DNA of 64,000 bases from Undaria pinnatifida. Its lineage: Eukaryota > Sar > Phaeophyceae > Laminariales > Alariaceae. Positions 20,348 through 31,672 of the stretch are shown here, piece by piece. The notes below the pieces were generated by a model. That model saw only the letters and a list, made by a program, of their open reading frames with translations. It had not been told where the DNA came from and made no database searches. Location of the stretch: the NCBI GenBank assembly GCA_012845835.1, contig JABAKD010000005.1, positions 14,471,705-14,535,704 on the forward strand. The letters run 5' to 3'. A program made the translations under genes and the position numbers. Position 1 is the stretch's first letter. Each line of letters begins with the position of its first letter.

Positions 20348-23300
20348 CTGGGCCGTTCAAGGATATGAATGGAGGATATGAGTCAAATGCAGTTGCACCT
20401 TTGAGTTGGCATATGTTATAGTTCATTGTGTCGTACATGTAACGGTTGGGGCCCCATATTTCCAACGATGTTCACTGGGTCCGTCTGGGTCATTCAACGG
20501 TATGCGCGGAGGAAAGTTCATACATGTGTACATACTCCGGGTCGATATGATAACATACTTCGTATATATAGACAACTAATAATGGTATGGGCCCCGTTGT
20601 TCGCACAATGCCCACTGGATCCCCCTGAGTTGTTCAACGATATGGACGGAGGAAATACGTTAACATTAATACCTCCAGGTTGGCGTATGATTAAATACAC
20701 GTCATGTTTGGAGTCTCATTGTTCTCACGATGTCTACTGGATCCACCTGAGCCGTACAAGCATGTGGACCGAGGAAATAAGAAAATACAGTTCATACTTC
20801 CCGGAATGCATCTGGCATAACGTCTATAAAGGGTTGCCCCCCCCATTGCTGCCACGATGTCCACTGGATCCACCTGAACCATGCAAGGATGTGGACAGAG
20901 GAAACACGATATGAAAATTTATGCTTCCGGGTTGGCATATGATATAAATTACTATGTAATGGTTTATATGCCTCATCGCTCCAACGATATCCACTGGATC
21001 CACCTGAGCCATTCGAGGATGTGGACGGAGGAAATACGTTAATTAGGTGCATGCTGTGGGGTCGGCATATAATATAATACATCGCTGGTTAGGGGCGTAG
21101 GCCAAAATATTTGTTTCCCCACGTTGATTGTACGGCTGGTTGCGAATAAACACATGACGTACGAGGGCATGAGGGTCTAAATAAGAAAGATGCGGACGTA
21201 ATTAGCACATGGCACACCGTCAATTGTCTACAGAGGTTATCCACAACTTGTACCCTGTCACGTCACGCCTTTTGGATACCCTCGTTGAAATTTTGTGATT
21301 ACATGCCTTGTTTTTGAACCCTGTGACGTTATGCCCTATTTGAGCCAGCGCTTACCTCTGCATATTGATAGAAGCTTTGTGCTCGAATGTCCAACTGAAT
21401 CGAAGCCAGGCTGTCCGTGCCGTACGATGCTGCCAACGAAACTGCATCTTCGGCGTTGAACCACGGAGCAGTCGTAGTGTCGACCACTCTAAAGGTGTGC
21501 TCTAAATGCTCGTTCAGCGACACGTGTTGCTCGTACTCCAGAAACCCTCGAACAAAAGGCACCTCTTGTGCATCGAAGCTGATGGGAGCATAGAGCGTGA
21601 TAGGCGTCTCTGCGACTCCTTCCCGGGTTAAATCTCCTTGGTACAGGTACATTTTCATGCTCTGGAAAGCACCGGGGTTCTCAGTGGCGTTATACGATGA
21701 ATTCCAGAACATGAGCATGTGAAAACGCCATGCGTCTGCGTTCGTTGCAGTAAGCGTGGACAGCCGGAACCTTCTGCATGTGTCCGATAAGCTGTCAGGA
21801 AGCAGAACGATGTACTCGTCGGAAGGATCATACCCCTCGGGAGTAGTGTAACCCGTGTGGTTGTACCTGTTCGTGTGGTAGCAGTGCAGTATCAGCGACG
21901 GTGTGGGTAAACCGGAGGCGCAAAATGCAATGCTTCTCCGAGGTATGAGTTGCATGAGGTGTACGAGCTGTATGATATGCATGAGTTGTATGAGTTGTAT
22001 GATGATTGGTATTAATACCTGGTACATCGCATTAGTTGTGTGAGTTGTATACGTTGCATGAGTTGTATGAGTTGTATGGTTTTTATGAGTTGTATGAGTT
22101 GTATGAGTTGAGTTAGTTGAATGAGCTGTGTGGTGTGTATTATTTGTATCAGAGGTGTTAATTGTGAGTTTTATGTGTTGCATGATGATCAGTGTGAGTT
22201 GTGTGAATTGAATAATGGAATGTGTGGTGTATCTATGCGTTGGACGTATCGACGGTTTCGCGATATTAGTCGTGCGTGGTGCCACCATAGACCATGACTG
22301 CAGAGTGCAGTTGGCGACTTACTACGTTCAGTCGACAAACGATCGCACTGAACATAAGAGTAGCCAAATACCGGACCTACACAGAACGATAATGCGGGTG
22401 AGTGTGCATGGGTGCGCACATGGGCGTGCTGGCCTCAACGTCTGCAGCAAACCACACCATGTCCACCCTAGCTTGCTATCTCAAAGACATGGGGGCGGAC
22501 GGGTGTGACACGGGCACAAACTGGCCTGGTTGCCCAATCTAGCCAATATATCATGCCTGCTCAAGTCCAGATCAATTTACAAACAAGAACTCCCATCTAG
22601 CTGGCGTTCGGCGTAGGTTTGCCGATATCACACGCGACGAGCTCCCCACCACGATTGTGCGTGGAGTTCTCATTTCGCTTTCCTTGTACTTGGACTCAGA
22701 TCGCTGACGCGGACATGCCTAATTTTCTCCACAAACCAACCGCAGTTTGTCCGTTACTGTGTTTGCGAAGGCCGTAGCGGCGTTTACGGACAAACGTCAT
22801 CCTTCAGCGTCAGGGAAAGTAGTGGTAAAGCTGCGAACGTCAAACACATGTCTGAGCGAGCACGACCAGCGTTGGAGGGCTACCAGCACCCCCTCTCTGA
22901 CCTCGTTGTCATCCATCGTGCACGATGGTGACAACTGCCGCGAATGCGAAAGATCTACAGTAGACCAACAAGCAGTTGCTTGAGCAGCGTTTGGAGGGTA
23001 CGTTGACAGGCTTCATTGCAACGGGTACGCTGTTGCGCTTCATCGCAACGGGTACGCTGTTGCGCTTCATCGCAACGGGTACGCTGTTAGGAGGGCATAA
23101 TAAAATGGGCGTTTTCGGTGGCTCGCAACTATCACTTGTCCGCGCGATCCCTATGTCGTACTGGTGTAAAATTGCTGCACGCACAACGGTCGTAGGGAAT
23201 GCTAACGACAAAAAAGGAGTTGGGGGGCCAATATCACACGCCTGTTACGTTTGAAATATTCCGAGTAGCAAGATCGAACAAACAAGTCGGGGAAGACGGA

Positions 23301-26300
23301 ACGAAGGCCCACCCGTAAACGAAGACGTCTCCCGTGAAGCTCTCCGCGCAATCCTTCCCATCAGCGTCTCCGTCGAAACAGCCGAACCTTGATCCGTACG
23401 TGTCGCCTTCGAAACAGAACCCGACATCGGGCAGCTGACGACCAAGCACACCGCAAAACAGGACGTTAACACAACAGTACCCTGGTAGGCGATTTCGAAG
23501 CTCATCTAGTAAAGGAAATACAACACGCGATTTAGAGGTCCCACTATCAACTTCCAGATGTGTACCCGCACTTACCGTCAACTACAAACACATGTTTCGT
23601 AAGTAGAGCATTCTCCTAGCCATTCGCGTACACCTGGATGCAGTGAGGAACAAACATAGCCACTTGTATCATCAAATATATTTCGTTCGCGTGTTTGATG
23701 TGGCCGTTTGTTCAACCCTAACCCTCGTGTACAGTGGTGCAGTAAGTAGGACAGCCACTTCTATCACGCTGTCAACCAAAAATCTAAAACAAAGACTTCC
23801 AAGTACTAAACACAATTATACACATACAGAAAAACTCGTGTAGGTCTGCGTCCATTTTTCATGGTAAACCATGGACATATTAAATCATGGGTTAGGATGG
23901 TAAACCGTGGCTCGGGACAATGGGCGAGGCCACACCGCGTAAGGTATTGTCACCACGACCTGGCAGGCCTCCTTCGCCTAGTTTCGTGCGGATGGGTTGG
24001 TACGGATGACGAGTAAGTTATAGGTATGTAGCAACATGTGTATTTATAGCTGTTATACATTCGCATGGAAACACTTGGCGTTGTCTGATCCCTGCCGGGA
24101 TCGGTTTACATCGCATGGAAACACTCCAGAAGCAGGCCCCTCTCACTGACCTATACTCGAAGCAAGGAATCACACTTTCGAAATAAGGGATCAGCCCATC
24201 GACGACGCTCCAGTCTAGACGAAGGGATGCACACACGTTGAAAAAATCAAGAGGCGTCGAATCTGTGAGCCATAGGGAACGCCATTTTACAAAATACCGG
24301 TTGAACGCATAGAACCAAATTGTAGAAATCAGGCCAAGAATGGAATTTACTTTTGATTGGTGACAGAGCCAAATTTCTTACAAACCTGGACCACGCAGGA
24401 ACCGGGCGGCCAAAACAATGAGCTTTCTACATTTAAAAAAACCATGAACGGCAAGGGACTTGCGGATTGGATTAACTCCGTGACAAGAGCCCAAAAACTA
24501 ACATCACTGTGAAGCACGATAAGTGCTCTCTGCAGCTCTCGAGATACAACAATGCCACATAATCCCCGGCACGCAAAATATCCGTACACTACCTGGAAAG
24601 GTTCTTCCACACGTGTGAGCTGAACTGGTGGGTTATTTCGCCGCTCCAAGGAATCCCACACCGCCTGCGCATGCGAATTTACCGGCGATCACCGACAAGG
24701 GTATATGATGTAGGATGCTACTCTGGGTCCACAACATGCGACGCGGACATGTCGGGGTGATCTCCCCTACAGCACCAAGCGTTTATGAACTAGACTACAC
24801 TAGTAGCAGGGAACCATATACATTGCGATAGATGCCCGGCCTGAGCATTTTCACAGCAGCATATCGCACACTTTCTTGCCTTAACATTTCTCCAGAACAG
24901 TAACATCACAGTTAGTAACTATTAATAACAGTAACAGGGGGAACGCCAGATACTGCTGCACTCGAACATAGCCCCTTATGGAAGCAGGACCATCCACAGT
25001 GAACAAAGGCTTGGTCGTCAACGACACAGGTAGGCGTTATTGTGCAGTCATTAGTCGGTCGATGGCGTGGAGTTGTAATGAACGGTACCTTGTATCGGGT
25101 GGCACGCCTGCGTATTCCTCTTGTAAGAAGGGGGGGAGGGGGCAGACGCTATAATCTGGACTAGTCTACTGTAGTGCTACGGCCGTCTGTTGCAAGGCAT
25201 GAAAAGAGGAGACACCCGATGAAGCCGATCAGCTGCCGTTGTCAGACACTTCTCCCACGGCTTACTGGGTAGCGGGGAGACCGGCTACGAAGCGCTAAAG
25301 TGTGGATTGCGTGATGACCTAAGCGTGCGAAGATACAAGGTACATCGCGCGAGGCCATGGCTGGGGGCATCTCGTTCAAGCGAGGACAAAGCTATCAGAG
25401 TACGGCTAGGTCGACGCCGGCGGCATAACATATTTATTTATCCATTTCGACATTTTGATCTGCAACCTAAGTTTTCGCGATACTGTCTTTGGAATCTTGT
25501 GGGATACTATTTGCAACGGTAAAACGCATGCTATTATTCATAGAAATACGATACAGGTAGCACTTTTCGGCCTAAACGTTTTTTTTTTTTTTTTTTTTTT
25601 TTCCGAATGACGGGACTCCCTGACCCAAAATCATCGTAATTTTAATATTTCACTCTTTCTTTTGCGATACGTTTCGTGGCATACCTATAAGGTGCCCACA
25701 TCGGGTATATGGTACAGTAGCCATTTTTAAGTTATCGTAGCACTTGTGTTGTTACTTGAATAAGGTTTTAGACGGGGTATAGAGAAGCTTATCAAGCAAC
25801 CACCCTCAGAAGGCGAAAAAAATGGCTGGTGCACCCACACAGCTAGTAGCCTGAGTGACAAGCGTGACAGGGCCCATGACATGATGAGGGATTGTACACT
25901 ACGGTACGGAACGACTGCTTGGGCCTCTCATTTCCGCAGATCAAGGACCTCTTGAACGAGGTAGCATCTCAAGTATTTGCAGCTGGTAACCTTTGAGCTT
26001 CCTGTGATTGTCGAAATGCGCCCCCTTCGAATTACGTGCTAAAAACGCGTGTTTGAGTCCGTTGCAGAGCCTATGGCACTAGTAGTAGTAATAGCAATAG
26101 TAATAGTACTAGTAATAGTAATAGTAATAGTGGCCTCAATCCGATAGCAGTGACAGAAGGATTCATAATCCGTACTCGTATAATGTACAATAAATGCACT
26201 TTTTTCTGGCATGCTGTTCTCCGGCGGCTGAGGGATTTTGCTCGCGACGTCGGTTGCCGGGCAAGCAAGGCGCCCGTCGGTACGTTACGAAGCGTGTCTG

Positions 26301-27484
26301 TGTCCAGGTCGAGCTCCGTGGCGGTGCTCTGAGCTTTCGACGTCGCTGAGCTGGCTCTTTTTCTAAAGGAGTTGAGTTCCGCTTTGCTGAGCCGAGTAAG
26401 TGCATTGAAAACCCCACATTTTAAACACTTGTAATAGCCCGCTCCCCTCTCACGTGTTTGTTCTCGCTCCTCGCTCCCGCCCGCCGCACAACATGATCAT
26501 TTCAATTGCGTTCACCTTCTGTGCCGTTTGCTACGCAGCGGCAAAACTCTCGTTGTGACAGCACCGACGGCGCTTCTGTGTGTTCTTCTGTGCGTTGAGT
26601 GTGTGCTGTCATAGGCGCACAAGACGATCAAGAAGTGCGGTTGTCTTGTGTTGTACTGGAGCAGGCGAAGCAACAAAACCAGTACTGGTATACAGCACTA
26701 AAGCAGCAGTGATACAAGGTCAGCCATGCTCCAGGCTGTCGACTTTGTGCCAGTAACGATTGCGAAGTAATGTGCGTGTGGCTGATGCAAACCAGCAGGA
26801 GATCGAAACACAACATTGACACATTCAGTGCAACAGTCAAACACACATCGTCCGACCAGATGTATGAAACATATTGCAGCAGCAAAACAGTACTGTACTG
26901 TAGCAGATATATGTACATACCATTGGAATGTCTGATTTTTCCCTTTTCCACTTAAGACGCCCCCAGGATATCAAGTATATCGAGTTAACCCCATCCCGAA
27001 GGGGAGCCTTGTACTGTTGAAAATGTCCAAGACACTACCAGGTACGTATCTGCATTACCATGCACTTCTTAGTAATACTACAGTGCCGTAGCGCGGGAGA
27101 AGAGGGACACGTTTCACTCACCAGTCCGATGTACACCGCATACCCGAGAAGGAGCAGCAGCCAGTATAGGGTGGCCTTCCTTCGATGCCGCTGCACCACC
27201 GCGTTGGGCTGCCAGATGCTCTGTGGAACCTTCTCCAGCAATTTGTCGACGTAAAAAAGCGAATCCGAATTCCCTCGATCATCGCGGTCACCACCTGGAG
27301 GCACATTGAGTCGTTTGTCCATATCTCCCTCAACATCAATGGCCGGGAAACCAGCGCTGACGTCGCTTGAGGGGGCCACCACCGCACCTTGGCTTACCCG
27401 CCTTTGGTCGGACGACACCGAGCCGTCGCCATTGCGCGACCCGCCGACACTACGCGACGCCACCCCCGGGTAGATAGCTGCCAT
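20162..27484 (-). CDS. Six-exon gene for a two-membrane-segment protein with large ectodomain (623 aa model)
   Basis: Model on the minus strand, exons 27484-27122, 24664-24382, 24262-24147, 23581-23238, 21935-21356 and 20347-20162. The joins are phase 0, 1, 0, 2 and 0, and the summed length is 1872 nt (624 codons with stop). All introns are GT-AG. Residues 1-103 are hydrophilic and presumably cytosolic, ending in basic RHRRK. TM1 follows at about 104-123 (ATLYWLLLLLGYAVYIGL). Residues 124-569 form an ectodomain with many cysteines and N-glycosylation sequons (NIS, NVT, NHT, NSS, NAT). TM2 is at about 570-590 (ISGFWLVVPLMFGLLFY), followed by a 32-residue acidic/basic tail. This is the layout of ENaC/ASIC- or P2X-type channels and some receptors, but I see no diagnostic motif of those families. 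Function is unknown. Exact splice sites of exons C-E are my choice among nearby alternatives. Confidence 0.68.
20326..21035 (-). repeat. Six-copy ~121-138-bp minisatellite that repeats the last splice acceptor
   Basis: Copies begin near 20326, 20462, 20601, 20722, 20849 and 20977 (plus-strand starts). On the minus strand each has a pyrimidine-rich TCCTCC(G/T)...CATCCTTG(A/C)A(T/C)GG-type stretch. An AG comes next, followed directly by sequence coding for V/T/G-DPV-D/N/G-IV. Copies have diverged by point changes and indels but retain the AG and the reading phase. Confidence 0.85.
21356..21935 (-). CDS. Exon E of the two-membrane-segment gene
   Basis: The largest exon, 580 nt, runs from CTCGGAG|A to the strong donor GCAGAG|GTAAGC. 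It reads CRRFRLSTLTATNADAWRFH, MYLYQGDLTREGVAETPITL, VPFVRGFLEYEQHVSLNEHL and ends SFYQYAE. Upstream, the intron is a TGAGTTGTATG minisatellite whose 9-12-bp period keeps a spurious frame open, so the ORF itself runs on to 22288. The exon is much shorter. Confidence 0.65.
21945..22205. repeat. TGAGTTGTATG-type intronic minisatellite
   Basis: Imperfect 9-12-bp repeats of GAGTTGTAT/GCATGAGTTGTA fill most of this interval, just upstream (in gene direction) of exon E. Confidence 0.85.
22206..23010. other. Intron sequence between exons D and E
   Basis: No additional exon is convincing here. The sequence is unique and non-repetitive apart from flanking minisatellites. Confidence 0.4.
23011..23089. 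repeat. 27-bp tandem repeat, three copies
   Basis: Three near-identical copies of CTTCAT(T/C)GCAACGGGTACG plus CTGTTGCG at 23011, 23038 and 23065. The unit is a multiple of three, so a minus-strand frame reads RNSVPVAMK three times. I treat it as intronic. Confidence 0.9.
23238..23581 (-). CDS. Exon D of the two-membrane-segment gene, cysteine-rich
   Basis: The acceptor is GTGTTTGTAG|TTGACG. The frame contains CCVNVLFCGVLG, VGFCFEGDTYGSRFGCFDGD and two overlapping sequons (NIS, NVT). The end is uncertain: GTGATA at 23237 fits the phase of exon E, and GTAACA at about 23252 is an alternative. A 27-bp triplicated minisatellite sits in the following intron. Confidence 0.6.
23713..23727. repeat. 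Short telomere-motif run
   Basis: AACCCTAACCCT, two units, inside an intron of the minus-strand gene. This length can occur by chance. Confidence 0.4.
24147..24262 (-). CDS. Exon C of the two-membrane-segment gene
   Basis: Short exon between CTCACAG|AT and TCA|GTGAGA. It reads STPLDFFNVCASLRLDW and IPYFESVIPCFEYRS, and both boundaries fit the neighbouring phases (1 in, 0 out). Confidence 0.5.
24382..24664 (-). CDS. Exon B of the two-membrane-segment gene
   Basis: The acceptor is GCGCAG|GCGGTGTGG. The frame reads VWDSLERRNNPPVQL, CRGLCGIVVSRELQRALI, FLNVESSLFWPPGSCVVQV without stops. The donor is CAGGTTT|GTAAGA, giving phase 1. An alternative donor 4 bases upstream (CAG|GTTTGT) would break the phase with exon C. 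The intron to exon A is 2.45 kb and could hide a further exon. Confidence 0.6.
24665..27121 (-). other. Large intron between exons A and B
   Basis: About 2.45 kb. It holds a 24-base T run (25579-25602) and a TAG/TAA trinucleotide tract (about 26081-26133). One exon-like minus-strand frame lies at about 24955-25040 (FTVDGPASIRGYVRVQQYLA) but lacks good splice sites, so it is left out of the model. Confidence 0.5.
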
Positions 27485-27505
27485 CGATTCACCTGCGGCT
27501 GGCTC
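27122..27505 (-). CDS. Exon A of the two-membrane-segment gene (start codon, TM1)
   Basis: ATG at 27484-27482 (MAAIYPGVASRSV). A good acceptor (TTGTATTGCTTGCAG) sits 21 bases upstream at 27506, which implies a 5'-UTR intron. The exon ends in a near-perfect donor CTG|GTGAGTG at 27122/27121, right after TM1. It has 121 codons, ending in phase 0. Confidence 0.7.
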
Positions 27506-28962
27506 CTGCAAGCAATACAATACCAGGTACCAGGTAGACCGTAACCTTCTCCTAAACGAGGTCAACAAACCACTTTCCTGGGCGAATATGCCGGCCTTGT
27601 TTGTTTAAAGACGAGAGTGTGAGGGACACGTTGGAGAGGGCGAAACAGACGTTATAGATAAGTAAAATACATGTCGGAAGCCTTTGGGTCGCATTGTTCT
27701 TTCTTCGGTCTCTGGTATCATCCACGATATTTTCTACATAACCTGACCTTAGTGTCGGGTGCTGCTGAAGAAGGAAGGGTCCAATTGTCTCTGTTTCAAT
27801 AACGCAGGACAAACGACAAATGGGGAAACAACGCTTCCAATGTACAAACATGTACAAACATGTACAAGAGTGTACAAACACGTAGAGCATCGGGACAACG
27901 AGAGTTTGGCCACCTGGTCAATGGTCTTATATATTGCTACAATTAGAACTCGATCGCACTACAATATAATTCCAAGTGTGAAACTTGTCTCTCCTCCATA
28001 AAAATCACGATGCGAAACGTTCACACTTTCGTCTAAGCGGTATATACCACGCAAGGGCGCGAGAAAGGGCATTGGCGCTTGTTTCCCGTACCCAAGGGAT
28101 AAGAGAGGTGCCACGGAGCATAGTCTGCGAAGATGACCTGCGACGAAGAAGAAACTATACTGTTTGCAAATGAATGTGGTCGGCCACACGCGGGAACAAA
28201 GAAGATAAGATAAAGGAACTGGGAGAAGACGCAAGGAGCGATCGACGTGTCGCACGCATCCTTCTTTCAGGGGTATGCTCAGAAGTTGCCTCGGTTTCAT
28301 AGCTGATGACGTGGTCGGCGGATACGATTGGCGAAGGAATGCTACATATCGGGGCGGAGGCGTGGAGCACTAGGCCCGGGAGATCAGGATGCGTTGAAAA
28401 TCCTTTGCGCCCACGAATGGGTTTAGACGTCTGTTTCTGGCAGACCGATACCTACCTTGACACGACGCTTGCACAACCCGCTGCTAATGGAAGTGGAGCG
28501 GCAAGTCGCGTGGTTCCCGACCAAGCTCAGGCACCCTCGACTCGGACGCTGCGAATCGACATTTACTGTTACTCACCGCGACACGGCGTCGAGAAATACT
28601 ATCTTCCATTTTAAAAAGGCTTTGTAACAGACTGTCACCAATCGTGACAAGGCGTGGAGTCGCAGGTTCCCTCAGCGGCAGAGCTCTGCCTCTTATATAC
28701 GGAGTCGAGATAGTTTCCCGTTGCTGATGAGCGTCATTGGCACGTAGGTCAGACTATGTTCCTGTTGGTAATATATCACTATCCACCAGACCACTCAAGT
28801 CACAGTGACTGGGTGGTATCTACTAGACCACTCAGTCACACAAAAGAGATGGTCTACTGGATAGTGCTGCTAATATATAAACAACTGTACATAAATGAAC
28901 TGAACAGTCTCGAAGAGAGTGTTGCTAATATATGACCAACTTTACATAAACTTGGGCATACC
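27506..28962. other. Upstream region of the minus-strand gene
   Basis: Expected to hold the promoter and any 5'-UTR exon of the gene starting at 27484. I cannot place a TATA box or transcription start. A plus-strand ORF at 28306-28614 is not supported. Short ACCACTCA(A)GTCACA repeats occur at 28780-28860. Confidence 0.4.
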
Positions 28963-29300
28963 ATGGGCCGGCGCTGGTGGGGCGGCCCGGGGTTGGGCCG
29001 CCGGCCTGGTCCATCGGTTTTTCGTGTCATGGGCCACGGCCCGGTTCAGCACATCTATTTTTCAAAGGATGGGCCGCGGCCCGGCCAGGCCCATCGTATT
29101 TTCAGAAGACAAGCCGCGGCTTTGCCGCCCCATCGAATTTTATTTTTCCCTGGCCCGGCCCATGGCGTTCGCGATTTTTCTGGCCTGGCCCGTGATATCC
29201 GCCGAGAGGTCCATGAGACACGGGCCCTATATGGTCCGGCCCGCCATCTCTGTGGGCTGCCCAGTGGGTTCAAAGGGCCGGCCCATGGGCCGTTAGACAA
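28963..29300 (+). repeat. GGCCCGGCCCAT-rich degenerate minisatellite
   Basis: GGGCC(G/A)CGGCCCGG, GGCCCATCG and ATTTTTC words recur every ~55-65 bases, giving several parallel open frames. A related patch (GGGCCGTCTCATGGGCCGG, CTGGGCCGGCCC) is at 30315-30460. No protein family is recognised. Confidence 0.55.
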
Positions 29301-30300
29301 TCCCGGAAAACCTTTGTCTTTCCAGAATGAAAGCATCTCGAGAATGATTGGAAAATACGTTTTCTTTTTTTCTTCATTATTATCCTCCGGCGGATGGGGA
29401 AAAATACGTTTTTTCGTTTGGGTTTAGACTAGTTCCCAACACCCAGAACAACAGGAGTTATTGGGGCTCTCGCTCTGGAAATTCAACTTCCGGTTCGAAA
29501 TCAAAATGAACTGCGCCCACGATGTGACGCACCAGTGTTTTACTGTAGAGAGCGCTCTGATGCGAATCACACACACCAGCCAACACACGCAGCGCTCCGA
29601 CCAACAAAAAAACTACGTGTGCCCCGTACCAATGGCTAGCCACAGCAACAGCTGCAGAAGCGAGACACGCATGCATCAGCGAACGGCCGCAAGGATGTGG
29701 GTCCCTTCGTTGAAGGTTTGAATCGGTTCTGGCATGCCACATCGGCAAAGGCGAGCAGAGCTGGGAGAGGGGGTGGTACTGGGTGCTTGGGAGAGAGGTT
29801 CGCCGTGATGGCCAGCTAATAAGGCCACCAAGACGCACAAGGGCCATCTAACTTTCGTGAATCGTACTTACTCGCACCACGGTGCTACTTCGTGTTGTTG
29901 CTGCTGCGTGCTCTGTTGCTCTGGCATCCTCGGCACAAGCCTGTGGCCAGCAGGGTCGTAGATTTCGCAACCTAGCGTACGTGTAGTTCAAAACATGAAA
30001 AACCTGGTACCTGGGACGTTCATTCGCACGCGCAACTATGTGGCTAGAATATAGTCTAAATGTAGGAGTTGATTTTTATTGCCAACAACCATTGACACAG
30101 GGCCACTGCCGTCTTGTATGTTCGATCCGACCTCTGATATGAAGGTCCTGGCCACACGCTGCTGCTATCGCTGCGTGCTTCATCGCACAGACATCCCGGT
30201 TAGTTGTGTCGCTAGCTGACTGCTGCTGCTTGCTGCCGTTCGTTCGCTCGGCCAAACGCCAAATACAGAAACACATAAATGAATTGTTTTATTTTTCAGC
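29301..30300. other. Mostly non-coding; weak minus-strand ORF 29847-29458
   Basis: The minus-strand 129-codon frame contains a hydrophobic segment (GAHVVFLLVGALRVLAGV) and an acidic tail (VHFDFEPEVEFPEREPQ) before its stop. It could be a terminal exon of a membrane protein, but no splice site or family supports it. Confidence 0.2.
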
Positions 30301-30479
30301 ACACCACATTTCATGTGCCACGGCCCGGGTTTGCCCACGAAAACGCGTGGGCCGTCTCATGGGCCGGTTGGACGTCGTCATGTTCGTAGCATCAGGGCAC
30401 CACTTATCACTCAGTGCACCACTTATCACGGGTCGTGACCTGGGCCGGCCCTTAAAAACACGTGCACAGGGCTTGCCCT

Positions 30480-31364
30480 CGACCCAGTTTTTTTTTTCTG
30501 GGCTCCAAATATGCAGGCATAAGTGCGACAGGCACGAGATGGCGAAGGGGACCGGGCGGAGACTCACGACGGGCAAACCTCGACCCCAATCTTGTCGTAC
30601 TCACAACTGACGTGCTTATAACTTATAACGCATTCATAAAACAACGCAGCAGACATCACATACCAGGCATCGGTTTTCCCGCTCAGGCCGTGCAGGAGGG
30701 CGCGATGGACCCGGCGTACGAATTTACCATCGATTGGGCGATGTCCGGGCCCCAGCTCTCTCGTCGAGGAGTGTATGGGACTGTAAGATAGATATACACC
30801 GGGAGCGCGTGTCATCCGTTAGAAAACACAACACCAGCAGTTTGTCTTCGGCAATGTTATTTTGATACGAGGTACGAGTCGTACCAGGTCATTGTAGGCT
30901 ACTGCTCTTGCTGCTTGTGCGCTGCTGGTTGTACGCGAATCTACCTGGTACCAGGTATCATAGCTCTGAGCATGCGATACCTGGTACCTGGTACGAAGCA
31001 AATACCATACCTGGCCTCTGATTAATCGCATGCCAGATACCAGATGCAGTAGTACAGGACACCTAAAAGATACCAGGCACATAAAATAGCGACCTAGGCT
31101 GGCTTTCTTATTTGGGAGAGGGTGCACTCTACCTTATTGTACATTAACTTCAGTACAAAGTATCCCGAGTTTCTTATTTTCGTGTAAATAACAGCCTGGC
31201 TCATTACGCCATCTATTTTGAAACTATTACTTCTGCTGAAGCTTGTTTGCTGTCGTAGCTTCTACACTCGTACACGTGATGTATAGCTCTGAGCATATGA
31301 TGACTGGTACATGATAACTGGCACCTGGTACAATTGCGGCAGTCGTGTTTTCTTGGTTCGGCAG
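30480..31364. other. Non-coding with CCTGGTACCAGGTA-type palindromic words
   Basis: A unit-C-like word (CTCACAACTGACGT) lies at about 30600. Numerous ACCTGGTAC/TACCAGGT words lie at 30870-31080. The exon for the missing Exo I motif of the exonuclease gene downstream was sought here and not found. Confidence 0.45.
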
Positions 31365-31672
31365 TTCGCAACTGGCACAAGGCGTATTCAAATCGAAAAT
31401 TCTCGCTCGCGTTTCCAAAGGTGAAAAACCAGCGTGATTTGGTACCAGGACATGATGGTAGACTTGGCGTCAACACCAAGTCAGACGCGACGTATTTGGA
31501 TGAGGTCAAAGCCGCGAACACTGTGGGCGCGCTGACTCACGCGAAAGCTTGTTGGGTGCAGACGCCATCTCTTTCGCTGGCGGGTATAGTGTCTAGTTTG
31601 GTTGGGAAAGAGGTGCCCACAGACCCGATCTTCCCCTTGTCTCGCTGGAGTTCTCCCCTCAACGCCCAACTG
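31365..31672 (+). pseudogene. Exonuclease exon with Exo II motif
   Basis: Ends at CAACTG|GTGATA in phase 0. With the next exon starting at GTAGAG|TATGCC, the joined frame runs from LNAQL straight into YACLDDYA, which fits the exonuclease fold. The 5' boundary is uncertain. Confidence 0.6.

Noticed and set aside
21329-22288. Single 319-codon minus-strand CDS
   Set aside because: The upstream third is the TGAGTTGTATG minisatellite (THTTHTTHK-type peptide). Splice sites define a shorter exon at 21935-21356.
23011-23089. Possible CRISPR-like repeat
   Set aside because: The three 27-bp units are directly adjacent without spacers, in a eukaryotic intron.
28963-29427. 154- and 125-codon plus-strand ORFs rich in Gly/Pro/Arg
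   Set aside because: They follow the GGCCCGGCCCAT degenerate repeat, and three parallel frames are open, as expected from the repeat.
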